Assembly (NCBI GenBank): GCA_002529455.1
Contig: NYMS01000048.1
Location: forward strand, 434,001-498,000
Direction of reading: 5' to 3'
Length of the DNA stretch: 64,000 nucleotides
Source of the DNA: Glycomyces fuscus
GTDB lineage: Bacteria; Actinomycetota; Actinomycetes; Streptosporangiales; Streptosporangiaceae
The notes under the pieces were generated by a model. The model worked only from the letters and a program-made list of their open reading frames with translations. It made no database searches and had not been told where the DNA came from. Position numbers and translations under genes: made by a program. Shown here piece by piece: positions 8,152 through 16,345 of the stretch (within the stretch, counting starts at the first letter, position 1; every line of letters starts with the position of its first letter).

Positions 8152-9036
8152 TTTTTTCGGGAGGAGTTCGGTGTGAGGGCTTGGCGGTCGGATCCGGTGG
8201 CGGCAGAGTGGTCCAGGTGTCGGATGATCTTGTGCCTGATGATCTGTGGGAACGTGTCGCGCCACTGCTCCCTCCTCGTCCGCCGCGGCGTCGGCGGTAT
8301 CCGGGCCGCCTGCCGGTGGATGACCGTGCGGCTCTGCGCGGGATCGTCTACGTCTTGCGCACGGGTGTGACCTGGGCGGATGTGCCGACCGAGACGATCG
8401 GCTGCAGCGGGGTGACGTGCTGGCGGCGCCTGCGGGACTGGACCGAGGCCGGCGTCTGGCCCCGCCTGCACGAAATCCTCCTCGCGGAACTCCGCAGAGT
8501 CGGCCTGCTGGACATGGAGGACGCCGCGGTCGACGCCTCGCACGTCCGGGCCCTCAAAGGGGGGGGCTCGCACCGGACCTTCGCCGGTCGACCGCGGCCG
8601 CCCCGGCAGCAAGCACCACCTGATCAACGACCGGCACGGAACGCCGCTTGTAGTGCGCTGACCAGCGGAAACCGTCACGACGTCACCCAGCTCATACCCC
8701 TGCTGGACGCAATCCCCCGCATCCGCGGCCTGGTGGTCCGGCCCCGGCACCGGCCGCGGCGGCTGTTCGTCGACCGCGGTTACGACTACGACAAGCACCG
8801 ACGACTCCTCCGCGCTCGCGGCATCACGCCGAAGATCGCCCGCAAGGGCACCGCCCACGGATCCGGCCTGGGCAAGACCTGCTGGGTCGTGGAACGGACC
8901 TTCGCCCGGCTCCACCAGTTCAAACGCCTGCGCATCCGCTACGAGATACGCGCCGACCTCCACCTTGGCCTGCTCCCACTCGCCTGCAGCATCATCTGCT
9001 TGCGACGACTCCGAACCTCATTCTGAAATGATCAGT
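8147..9036 (+). mobile_element. IS5-family (IS427-like) insertion sequence
   Basis: The element is about 890 bp, with imperfect terminal inverted repeats ACTGATTTTTTCGG (8147-8160) and the complement of CTGAAATGATCAGT (ending at 9036). It encodes one DDE transposase and shares its left end and coding start with the truncated copy at 6236-6755, which lies in the opposite orientation. No clear target duplication is visible. Confidence 0.75.
8181..9026 (+). CDS. IS5-type DDE transposase with internally shifted frame
   Basis: A 281-aa open frame. Catalytic triad candidates are VDASHV, VDRGYDYD and VVERTFARLHQF. Between the first and second Asp about 35 residues read in an alternative frame (SHRTFAGRPRPPRQQ and on) instead of the family sequence. 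The cause is an 8-G run after AAA (8559-8566), where one G fewer gives the expected ARTGPSPVDRGRPGSKHH, plus a missing G near 8659 that restores the frame. The ORF is therefore continuous but its middle is not native, and activity is doubtful unless ribosomal slippage corrects it. Confidence 0.8.
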   Translation: MAVGSGGGRVVQVSDDLVPDDLWERVAPLLPPRPPRRRRYPGRLPVDDRAALRGIVYVLRTGVTWADVPTETIGCSGVTCWRRLRDWTEAGVWPRLHEILLAELRRVGLLDMEDAAVDASHVRALKGGGSHRTFAGRPRPPRQQAPPDQRPARNAACSALTSGNRHDVTQLIPLLDAIPRIRGLVVRPRHRPRRLFVDRGYDYDKHRRLLRARGITPKIARKGTAHGSGLGKTCWVVERTFARLHQFKRLRIRYEIRADLHLGLLPLACSIICLRRLRTSF

Positions 9037-9338
9037 AAGGCCCTCAGTCGGGCCCTGGAGCCTTGGAAGGGTCGCCCCGAAGAAAGGGCCACGTGGGGAA
9101 AGTGAACGCCTCAGGGTTGACCTGAAAGGCGCTGGGGTGTGCTCTTCCTTTCTCCTGGTGGGGGCGCAGAACTTTCGACATCTGTGGTGATGCGAAACGG
9201 GGAGTTCTCTCCCCCGGACAAAAACGCCGCTTTCCCTCAAGGGCCGGGTCGCGCGATCGTGATGCGTCACATGCCTGCCCCTGCCCGGCTTCCCCCTTAT
9301 GACGCGATGTCTTTCCCCACACCGAGGAGGACGAGGGT
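9037..9338. other. Island sequence without a recognisable gene
   Basis: About 300 bp between the IS end and the next start codon. It is less GC-rich than the chromosome, with a GGGCCCT-type repeat and runs such as GTTCTCTCCCCC, but I see no coding region, tRNA or strong terminator. Confidence 0.5.
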
Positions 9339-9587
9339 TTGCCGATCCGCACCACCGAGGCCAGCGCCCTGGCCCAACACGCCCAGGCGGTGCTCTACCA
9401 GCACCGCCTGGTCACCAGCCACCAACTGGCCCGCATGTTCACCCCGCAGACCACCTCACGCCGGTACATGCTCCACGTCCTGCACCACCACCAGCAGTAC
9501 CTGTCCGACGCCAAGAACCCGGCCGGGTACCGCGGGATCGGCGGGACCGGTGCCAGCTGCCCGATCGGCGTGGCGCCCACCGAGTGA
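9339..9587 (+). pseudogene. Chimeric fragment: replication-relaxation-like N-terminus joined to msrA 3' end
   Basis: AGGAGG precedes the TTG at 9339, so the start looks genuine. The first about 48 residues (ALAQHAQAVLYQHRLVTSHQLARMF) resemble the N-terminus of replication-relaxation proteins found in actinomycete integrative and conjugative elements. From HHQQYLSDAKN on, the sequence is the C-terminus of MsrA, with the resolving Cys motif YCGIGG changed to YRGIGG. This looks like an element gene truncated at an integration junction and fused in frame to the displaced original msrA end. The replication-relaxation match is from memory of the family pattern and is moderate. Confidence 0.55.
9487..9572 (+). 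repeat. Direct repeat, msrA 3' end, copy 2 (att-like)
   Basis: Partner of 5972-6057. The first 36 bp are identical to copy 1. If an element integrated at the msrA 3' end, this copy would be the original chromosomal end. That fits its degenerate state (Cys to Arg) now that it is no longer part of a working gene. Confidence 0.8.
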
Positions 9588-9857
9588 GCGGGCCCGCCGC
9601 GCCCCGGCCCGCCTCCGTCGGGCCCGCTGCCGTTGAGACCCCCCTCACAGTGTCGCTGTTCGCCGGAGACCGCCGGTGCGGCAGTGGTCGAATAGGCCTG
9701 CCGGTGAACGGGCCGGTACGGGTCGCGCCCGCTCCACGGGGGTGGGCGGGCGCACGGCGTGCGTACCGGGAGTCCGGTGGCGCTCGCCGGAGAGCGATCG
9801 GCCGGAGGCGCCGGACCGTCCGCCGCCGACGGAAAGAGCGCGGGACGGGGGCGGACC

Positions 9858-10466
9858 ATGGTGGTACACGTGCACGGCAGGACCGGTACGTCGTTGGACA
9901 CGGCCGTGGACGAACACGGCGCGGTGGCCCGCCACGGGGCGTTCTTCGGGCGCCGCGTGGGCCAGGTGCTCCAGGAGTGGCTGCACGGTCTGCCGGGGGT
10001 GTACCACCTCTTCCACGACCTGGCGCACCTGGCCCGCGGCTCCGAGGCGGGAGAGGGGGCGGGCGTCGACCACCTGGTGCTCACCGGGGCGGGCTGGCTG
10101 CTCGTCGGCGCCCAGGAGTGCGGGGCCGGCATCCTGGGCACCGACGCCCGAGGCAGGGGCCGACTGACCACGCCCGGCGGGGAGACGGTGGCCCAGCCGT
10201 GGATGGACACCACCCGCCTGCGCGCCCAGGCGGAGGCCGCCCGCCGTCTCACCCACGGCAAGGAGGGCGAACTGGTGTGGGTGGTTCCGCACCAGACCGG
10301 CCTCGACGCGCTCTCCGTCGTCCGGGCGCGCCTGTTCGAGCACGGCGGGACGATGTGCGGCCTGGGCCGGGTCGTCGCCGGGTCGCTCGCCCCGGTGCTG
10401 CCCGCCCCCGAGCCGGTCGACTCCTGGGACGTGGAGCGCCTGGCCGGACACCTGGCGGCCTCCTGA
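9858..10466 (+). CDS. NERD-like domain protein
   Basis: The 202-aa product contains VDHLVLTGAGWLLVGAQECGAGILG followed by PWMDTTRLRAQAEAARRL and VWVVPHQ. This resembles the NERD (nuclease-related) layout of a DHL-V-gG-lfvid core, a variable strand and a helix. The usual catalytic D/E-x-K is not clearly intact (AQE appears where DtK is expected), so nuclease activity is uncertain. ATG 9858 is chosen for length; the frame is open further upstream. It lies 31 bp upstream of the phosphorothioate-dependent restriction gene, in the same direction, and the two may be co-transcribed. Confidence 0.55.
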   Translation: MVVHVHGRTGTSLDTAVDEHGAVARHGAFFGRRVGQVLQEWLHGLPGVYHLFHDLAHLARGSEAGEGAGVDHLVLTGAGWLLVGAQECGAGILGTDARGRGRLTTPGGETVAQPWMDTTRLRAQAEAARRLTHGKEGELVWVVPHQTGLDALSVVRARLFEHGGTMCGLGRVVAGSLAPVLPAPEPVDSWDVERLAGHLAAS

Positions 10467-10497
10467 CCGGAAACCGCCCGTACTAGGGTGTGCCGGT

Positions 10498-11373
10498 ATG
10501 GACTGGACCCAGCGGCTCGGATCCGTCAAGCGGTGGACCCGCGCCGGAGTCCGCGCTCCGCACAAGCCCCTCCTGCTGCTGTACGCGCTCGCGCACCACC
10601 AGCGACACGGCAACACCCCCATCGTCTACAGCGAGGCCGAGGCCGGGCTCGCGCGGCTCCTCCGGGAGTTCGGCCCCGCGAACCCCACCACGCCCGCCTA
10701 CCCCTTCCACCACCTGGAGAGCGACGGGTTCTGGCGGGTCACCACGGTGGACGGCGAAGGGTCCCCGGGCGCGGGGGTGACCCTGCTCCGGGGGAAGGAG
10801 GCGCGGGGCAGGCTGAGCGCCGACCTGGACGCGGCCCTGCGGGACGACCCCGGCCTGGCCGCCCGTATCGGCCGTCACCTGCTCGACGACAACTTCGCCC
10901 CCTCCCTGCACGAGGGCATCATCGCCCTCACAGGTCTCAGCGTGGGCCAGGGGCCGGTTCCCGTGCCGGGGGAGGGAGGCGTCCGCGACCCCCGGTTCCG
11001 GGAGACCGTCCTGACCGCCTACGAGCACCGGTGCGCGTTCTGCGGGTACGAGGGCCGGCTGGACGACGTGTCGGTCGGGCTGGAGGCCGCCCACATCCGC
11101 TGGTGGTCGCACGAGGGCCCCAACGACCTGGACAACGGCCTGTGCCTGTGCCCGACGCACCACCTGCTGTTCGACCGGGGCGTCCTCGGGCTCACCGGCG
11201 ACCTCACCGTCGCGGTGTCCCCGCGGTTCGAGGCCCGCTCCCCCACGGCCGAGACGGTGGTCCTCTCCCTCGCCGGACGCGACCTCGTCCGTCCGCTCCC
11301 GGGGCACCCCGCCGTCGAACCCGCCCACGTCGCATGGCACTCCAAGCAGGTCTTCCGGCGCGCCGCGGCCTGA
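10498..11373 (+). CDS. Phosphorothioate-DNA-binding HNH restriction endonuclease (type IV)
   Basis: The 291-aa protein has the N-terminal region of sulfur-binding-domain restriction enzymes (related to ScoMcrA/SprMcrA): APHKPLLLLYALA at residues 21-33 and NPTTPAYPFHHLESDGFW near 62-79. The C-terminal HNH nuclease has paired cysteines (CAFCGYE and CLCPTHH) and the HNH series AAHIRWW, NDLDNGL and HHLLFDRG. Such enzymes cut DNA carrying phosphorothioate modification, a type IV restriction role. No dnd modification genes are in this window, which fits a host that excludes modified DNA. GTACTAGGGT before the ATG suggests a -10 close to the start. Confidence 0.85.
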   Translation: MDWTQRLGSVKRWTRAGVRAPHKPLLLLYALAHHQRHGNTPIVYSEAEAGLARLLREFGPANPTTPAYPFHHLESDGFWRVTTVDGEGSPGAGVTLLRGKEARGRLSADLDAALRDDPGLAARIGRHLLDDNFAPSLHEGIIALTGLSVGQGPVPVPGEGGVRDPRFRETVLTAYEHRCAFCGYEGRLDDVSVGLEAAHIRWWSHEGPNDLDNGLCLCPTHHLLFDRGVLGLTGDLTVAVSPRFEARSPTAETVVLSLAGRDLVRPLPGHPAVEPAHVAWHSKQVFRRAAA

Positions 11374-11619
11374 GGGCCCCCGCCCGCCCCCGCCCTCCGG
11401 GGAAGGCCGCCGCATCCCCGGCGCGGCCGCGGAGCGGGGCCGCGCCGGGCACGGGGACCGGCGGCACCGCGGACCGGTCCGCGGTGTGACCCCGGTCATG
11501 CGCCTGTCAGGATTGTGTCAGCACCCGTGTCCCGTTGGTCGTATTGTTCGGGCAACGCCCACCTGCGCGTTCGCCCGGCAGGGGCTTCCGCGTCCCCCGC
11601 CACGGCGCCTGGAGAACAC

Positions 11620-13296
11620 ATGATCACGTACCCCGCGCGCTTCCGCCTCTCGCTCACCGGTTCCCTGTTCATCGGCTACGTGCTCCTGCTGGCACTGGCC
11701 CTCACCGCCGTGGGCGCGCTGTGGGTCGTCCACGCGGACCGGACCACCGACCGCCACTACGCCGAGCGGGTCCTGAGCCTGGCCCGGTCCGTCGCCGTGA
11801 TGCCCGAGGTCGTCGAGGGCCTCCAGTCCGCCGACCCGGCGTCCGGGCTCTCCCCCCTGGCCGACCGGATCGACGCCGCCACCGGCACCGAGTTCGTGGT
11901 CATCGCCTCCCCCGAGGGGATCCGCTACTCGCACCCCGACGAGGAGCTCATCGGCCGCACCGTGTCCACTCCGCCCGGACCCGCCGCGGAGGGACGGGAG
12001 TGGACCGGTGTGCAGGAGGGGACCCGGGGACGCACCGTGCGCGCCAAGGTCCCGGTGTTCTCCGGCGGCGGCTCGGTCAACGGCGGCGACGCGCGGGGCG
12101 AGGTGGTCGGCTACGTCTCCCTGGGCATCCTCGCCTCCAGCGCCGCCACCGAGGCCAGGGCCGCGGTCCCCGCCGTGCTGGGCACGGTCGCCGTGGTCCT
12201 GGTCCTGGGCGTGTCCGGCGCGTGGGCCCTCTCCCGCCAGGTCCGCACCAAGACCCACGGCCTCGAACCCGCCGACATCACCGCGCTGCTGGAGAGCCGC
12301 GAGGCCCTGCTGTACGCGGTCCGCGAGGGCGTGCTCGCCGTGGACGGCTCGGGCCGCCTCGTCCTGGCCAACCCGCCCGCCCGGGAGATGCTCGGCCTGC
12401 CCGAGGACGCCGAGGGCCGCCGCCTCGACGAACTCGGCCTGTCCGAGCGCGTCCGCGACATCGTCTCCGGCGCCGACCCCGGCGACGACCGCCTCCTGCT
12501 GGCGGGGCACCGCATCCTGGTCGCCAACCGGATGCCGGTCCACGTGCGCGGCGAGGACGCCGGGGCGGTCGTCACCTTCCGTGACCGCACCGAGCTGGAC
12601 CGGCTCACCGGCGAGCTCGACGGCGCGCGCACGGTCACCCGCGGCCTGCGCGCCCAGACCCACGAGTTCGCCAACCGGGTGCACACCATCGCCGGAATGC
12701 TCGAACTCGGCGCCCACGACGAGGCCCGCGCCTACCTCGCCGACCTGTCCGCGGCCCACACCCGCACCAGCACGGACATCTCCCGGCACGTGGAGGACTC
12801 CGCGCTGGCCGCGCTGACCATCGCCAAGTCCGCCCAGGCCTCCGAGATGGGCGTCGACCTGCGGTTGTCCCCCCTCACCAGCGTCCCCGCCCTGGACAGG
12901 GACGTACGCTCCGACGCGGTGCTCGTCCTCGGCAACCTGGTCGACAACGCGCTCGACGCGGTGGCCTCGGCCCCGCACGGCTGGGTGGAGCTGATGGTGC
13001 GGCTGCACCGGGCCGACGGCGCCGACCTGCCGCACGACCTGCTGGAGATCAGGGTGACCGACTCCGGGCACGGGGTGGCCGACGACGTGGCGGAGGAGAT
13101 CTTCCGGCTCGGGTTCACCACCAAGGCGTCCCGGGACGGCGGCACGCGCGGACTGGGCCTGGCGCTGGTCAAGCAGGTGTGCGAGGGAAGAGGGGGAAGC
13201 GTGGAGATGGAGGCGCCCGACGCCGACGAGGGCGCGGTGTTCACCGCCTGCCTGCCCCTGTCGGAGGCCGCGGCGGTACGGGGGGCGGTCCGATGA
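11620..13296 (+). CDS. CitA/DcuS-type sensor histidine kinase
   Basis: A membrane sensor of 558 aa. The order is TM1 (GSLFIGYVLLLALALTAVGA), an extracytoplasmic sensor domain of about 130 residues, TM2 (AVLGTVAVVLVLGVSGAWAL), a cytoplasmic PAS domain, a SpoOB-type dimerisation region with phospho-acceptor His in RAQTHEFANRVHTI, and HATPase motifs (NLVDNALDAV, DSGHGV, FTTK, GLGLALVKQV). This is the architecture of kinases sensing di- or tricarboxylates. GGAGAA lies just upstream of ATG 11620. The stop overlaps the response regulator start (ATGA), so the two are translationally coupled. The ligand cannot be deduced. Confidence 0.92.
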   Translation: MITYPARFRLSLTGSLFIGYVLLLALALTAVGALWVVHADRTTDRHYAERVLSLARSVAVMPEVVEGLQSADPASGLSPLADRIDAATGTEFVVIASPEGIRYSHPDEELIGRTVSTPPGPAAEGREWTGVQEGTRGRTVRAKVPVFSGGGSVNGGDARGEVVGYVSLGILASSAATEARAAVPAVLGTVAVVLVLGVSGAWALSRQVRTKTHGLEPADITALLESREALLYAVREGVLAVDGSGRLVLANPPAREMLGLPEDAEGRRLDELGLSERVRDIVSGADPGDDRLLLAGHRILVANRMPVHVRGEDAGAVVTFRDRTELDRLTGELDGARTVTRGLRAQTHEFANRVHTIAGMLELGAHDEARAYLADLSAAHTRTSTDISRHVEDSALAALTIAKSAQASEMGVDLRLSPLTSVPALDRDVRSDAVLVLGNLVDNALDAVASAPHGWVELMVRLHRADGADLPHDLLEIRVTDSGHGVADDVAEEIFRLGFTTKASRDGGTRGLGLALVKQVCEGRGGSVEMEAPDADEGAVFTACLPLSEAAAVRGAVR

Positions 13297-13979
13297 TCCG
13301 GGTCCTGGTCGTGGACGACGACGTGCGGGTGGCGCGCAACCACCAGGAGCTGGTGGAGTCGCTGCCCGGGTTCACCGTGGCGGGGGTCGCGCACACGGCC
13401 GCGTCCGCCCTCACCCAGATCCGGGGGCACCAGCCCGACCTGGTGCTGCTCGACCTGCACCTGCCCGACGCCTCGGGGATCTCGGTGATGCGCGCCCTGC
13501 GCGCCGCCGCCACCAGCGCCGCGCCCCAGCAGACGGACTTCCTGATGATCACCGCCGTGCGCGACATCGGGCAGGTGCGCTCGGCCATGCACGGCGGGGC
13601 GGTCCACTACCTGCTCAAGCCGTTCCCGCTCAGCGTGCTGCGCGACCAGCTGGAGCGCTACGCCGTGGCGCGCCGGAGGATGGACGCGGACGGGGAGGCC
13701 ACCCAGCAGGAGGTGGACCGGCTGTTCGGACTGCTGCGCCCGGCCGCCGGACGGTCGCTGCCCAAGGGGCTGACCCCGACCACCGTGGACCTGGTGGCGG
13801 GGGTGCTCCGGGAGGCGGGGGGAGAGGTGTCGGCCTCGGAGGTCGCCGAGCGCGCCGGGGTGTCCCGGGTGACCGCGCGGCGCTACCTGGAGCACCTGTG
13901 CGCGGACGGCCGGGCCGAGCTGCGCATGCGCTACGGCTCGGCGGGCCGTCCCGAACACCTCTACCGCTGGACGGCCTGA
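13293..13979 (+). CDS. CitB/DcuR-type response regulator
   Basis: The 228-aa protein has a receiver domain with acidic pocket (VVDDD), phospho-acceptor Asp in LVLLDLHLPD, conserved Thr/Ser (MITA) and Lys (LLKPF). A C-terminal helix-turn-helix follows (SASEVAERAGVSRVTARRYLEHL), as in DcuR/CitB regulators. Its ATG overlaps the kinase stop by 4 nt. It probably activates a carboxylate transport or metabolism gene; no such gene is adjacent, so the target lies elsewhere. Its 3' end overlaps the convergent Uma2 gene by 19 bp. Confidence 0.92.
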   Translation: MIRVLVVDDDVRVARNHQELVESLPGFTVAGVAHTAASALTQIRGHQPDLVLLDLHLPDASGISVMRALRAAATSAAPQQTDFLMITAVRDIGQVRSAMHGGAVHYLLKPFPLSVLRDQLERYAVARRRMDADGEATQQEVDRLFGLLRPAAGRSLPKGLTPTTVDLVAGVLREAGGEVSASEVAERAGVSRVTARRYLEHLCADGRAELRMRYGSAGRPEHLYRWTA

Positions 13980-14590
13980 GCCTGCGCGGGGCCGCCGCCG
14001 ATGTGCCTCCTCCACGGGCCCTCGGCCACCAGCCAGTGCGGCACGAGCCCGACGGGGAAGGGGAGGTCGGTCTCGAAGACGTCCTCGCCGTGGACCTGGA
14101 CGACCTCCTGGTAGCAGCCGTCCTCCAGACGGAGTTCGACGAGCCCGACCTTGTCGGCGAGCGGGTTGACGACCCAGTAGGAGGGGATGCCGAACGCCGC
14201 GTACTCGTGGCGCTTGGTGTGGTTGTCCCGCAGGACGCTTTCGGGGGAGACGATCTCCACGGCGAGAAGCGGGGGAACGTCGAAGTAGCCCTGTGACGGC
14301 AACTCGCAGTCGAAGACCGCCAGATCAGGGATCCGGTGATGGGTCCGCTCGGCGTTCAGGTCGATGCCAGGACCCTCACCGATCTCCAACCCGTCCGGAG
14401 CCACGGTACCGAGGTGGAAACCCAGGCGGTAGGAAACGCGTGTGTGCAGGGGTTTGGGAGCCGGTGACACGTCAAGCCGCCCGTCGACCAGCTCGTACCG
14501 CCGACCGTCCTCCGGCGTGTTCTCCAGGTCGTCCACGGTCAGGCGTCGTTCGTGTGCTTCCCGGTGCCTGGTAGTCATGACCAACATCAT
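13961..14590 (-). CDS. Uma2-family (DUF820) putative endonuclease
   Basis: The about 209-aa product has the PD-(D/E)xK-like core of the Uma2 family: RRYELVDGRLDVSP, HHRIPDLAVFD, PPLLAVEIVSPESVLRDNHTKRHEYAAFGIPSYWVVNP. The motif elements are IPDLAVF, VEIVSP and the K in HTKRHEYA. These genes are very numerous in actinomycetes and cyanobacteria, and their biological role is unknown. The start is ambiguous: GAGGAGG is followed by ATG ATG TTG GTC ATG, so the true start could be any of these at 14590-14578. Confidence 0.88.
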   Translation of the reverse strand: MMLVMTTRHREAHERRLTVDDLENTPEDGRRYELVDGRLDVSPAPKPLHTRVSYRLGFHLGTVAPDGLEIGEGPGIDLNAERTHHRIPDLAVFDCELPSQGYFDVPPLLAVEIVSPESVLRDNHTKRHEYAAFGIPSYWVVNPLADKVGLVELRLEDGCYQEVVQVHGEDVFETDLPFPVGLVPHWLVAEGPWRRHIGGGPAQAQAVQR

Positions 14591-14739
14591 GCCTCCTCGT
14601 CTTCATGGGGGCCAGTATCCGGGCGCACGCTCGGTTACCGGCGGGTTTCACGCAGGAAGCCTCGCAAGGGTGTCCGAAAACCGGTACGACACCTCGCCCC
14701 TTACCCGGAAGTGTCGGTGTCCCGTGTCACACTCGGCCC

Positions 14740-15108
14740 ATGTTGGACCACCTCGGTATCCAGGTCAGCGACCCCGCGGCCAGCGCCGCCTTCTACGACG
14801 CGGTCCTCGCCCCGCTGGGCGCGCGCCGCATCCTCGAGTTCGGCGAGAACATCGGCTACGGCACATCCGCCCCCGACTTCTGGATCGGGCCCGCACCCGC
14901 GCCGGGGAAGGCCCGCGAGTCGCACTTCGCCTTCACCGCGCCCGACCGGGAGTCGGTGGACGCCTTCTTCGCGGCGGCGGTCGGGGCGGGCGCGGAGGTG
15001 CTCCACGAGCCGAGGGTTCGGCCGGAGTACCACGAGCACTACTACGGCGCGTTCGTCCGCGACCCCGACGGCAACAACGTCGAGGCCGTCTCGCACGCCC
15101 CCGCCTGA
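14740..15108 (+). CDS. VOC (glyoxalase/bleomycin-resistance) family protein
   Basis: A 122-aa single-module vicinal-oxygen-chelate protein. It begins with LDHLGIQVSDPAASAAFYDAVLAPLG (metal-ligand His), has a central HFAFTAP His and ends with YHEHYYGAFVRDPDGNNVEAVSHAP (Glu ligand). The family covers isomerases, dioxygenases and antibiotic-binding proteins; small single-module members like this are usually of unknown substrate. There is no Shine-Dalgarno before the ATG, suggesting a leaderless message. Confidence 0.85.
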   Translation: MLDHLGIQVSDPAASAAFYDAVLAPLGARRILEFGENIGYGTSAPDFWIGPAPAPGKARESHFAFTAPDRESVDAFFAAAVGAGAEVLHEPRVRPEYHEHYYGAFVRDPDGNNVEAVSHAPA

Positions 15109-15195
15109 GCGGCCGCCTCCCCGGGACAAGTCGGACGGGGGCGGCGGGGCCCGCAGGCTCCGCCACCCCGCCGTCCCCGCCGTCCCCGCGGTTCC

Positions 15196-16341
15196 CTAGA
15201 CGGTGCCGACGGCGCGCCTGCCCGTGGCCGCCTCCGCCGCCGCGACCGCGCTGTTGAACGAGACCTCGCCCAGCAGCCCGGGCGCCGCCACCGCGTCACC
15301 CGCCAGGTAGACGCCGTCGCCCCGGTCGACGGCCGGACGGTCCCGCCACGTGTACCCCGGCAGGTCCAGCGCACCCGTGCGCCCGCGCGCCACCTGGTCG
15401 CGCCGCCACGTCACCCGCTCCCGCCACCCCGGCAGGGACAGGTCCAGGAACCGCTCCAACCGCCCGGTGACCCGCGCCCGGGACTCGCCCGGCCGCACCG
15501 GCAGCTGCGCCTGCACCAGCTCCTCGCCCTCGGGGGCGAGCGTGCGGTCCACCAGCGAGTAGCGCTCCAGGAAGCCGCACTCGTCGGTGTCGAAGACGAT
15601 GAAGGGGTCCCGGCCGCGCCGCAGCCCCAGGTCCACCATGAGGGTGTGCCCGCTCTCCCACTCCAGCGAGTCGTCGCCGAGCAGCGCGCGGGCCGAGGCC
15701 AGCGACGTCGCGACGATGGCCGGGGCGGCCGGGAGCGCGTCCACCCGCTCGCCGGTCCCGACGCGCACCCCCATCTCCCGGGCCCGTCCGGCCAACCGCT
15801 CCACCAGCGAGGACCAGCCGCCGACCAGGTACTTCGGCGAGGGCCAGCCGGGGTTGGTGACCCGCACGAAGCGCTCCCAGACGAACGCGGCCGACAACCG
15901 GGACGGGTCGGAGTCGAACAGCGCCACGCCCATCATGTTCGCGGCCGCGCGCGCGGGCTCCTCCCCGAGGGCCTCCCGCGCCCACGAGCCGAAGTCCCGG
16001 TCGTGCGGCGCGCGCAGCCGCCGCCGCGCGGCGGCCCGCAGCAGGGCGGCCGGCGGTGCGCCCACGCGTCCCCGGGCGCGCACGCGCACCCCGGGCACGC
16101 CGCGTGCGGGGAAGGGCAGGTAGGGCGGGAGCAGGTCGCGCTCGGCCAGCCACGCGAACAGCGGGCCGTCGCCGTAGAGCACGTGCGGCCCCTCGTTGGC
16201 CGTGTACGGCGGTTCGGTGGAGCGCGCCCGCCCGCCCAGGGTCCGGTGCGCTTCCCACAGGGTGACGTTCGCGCCCCTCTCGGCGCTGGCGATGGCCGCG
16301 GTCAGTCCGGCGAGGCCGCCGCCCACAACGGTGATGTCCAT
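15196..16341 (-). CDS. FAD-dependent oxidoreductase (phytoene desaturase/amine oxidase-like)
   Basis: The 381-aa flavoprotein opens with the dinucleotide motif VVGGGLAGLTAAIASAERGANVTLWEA and the second motif LGGRARS. It closes with GVYLAGDAVAAPGLLGEVSFNSAVAAAEAA, which binds the FAD ribityl chain. It resembles bacterial NAD(P)/FAD amine-oxidase-like proteins. It lies directly downstream of an ECF41 sigma gene and has its own ECF41-like promoter (16350-16377) inside the sigma gene's end. It is therefore very likely the sigma factor's target, the usual arrangement in which ECF41 controls an adjacent oxidoreductase-type gene. The ATG is 8 nt past the -10, so the transcript should be nearly leaderless. 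Confidence 0.85.
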   Translation of the reverse strand: MDITVVGGGLAGLTAAIASAERGANVTLWEAHRTLGGRARSTEPPYTANEGPHVLYGDGPLFAWLAERDLLPPYLPFPARGVPGVRVRARGRVGAPPAALLRAAARRRLRAPHDRDFGSWAREALGEEPARAAANMMGVALFDSDPSRLSAAFVWERFVRVTNPGWPSPKYLVGGWSSLVERLAGRAREMGVRVGTGERVDALPAAPAIVATSLASARALLGDDSLEWESGHTLMVDLGLRRGRDPFIVFDTDECGFLERYSLVDRTLAPEGEELVQAQLPVRPGESRARVTGRLERFLDLSLPGWRERVTWRRDQVARGRTGALDLPGYTWRDRPAVDRGDGVYLAGDAVAAPGLLGEVSFNSAVAAAEAATGRRAVGTV

Positions 16342-16345
16342 GCCC

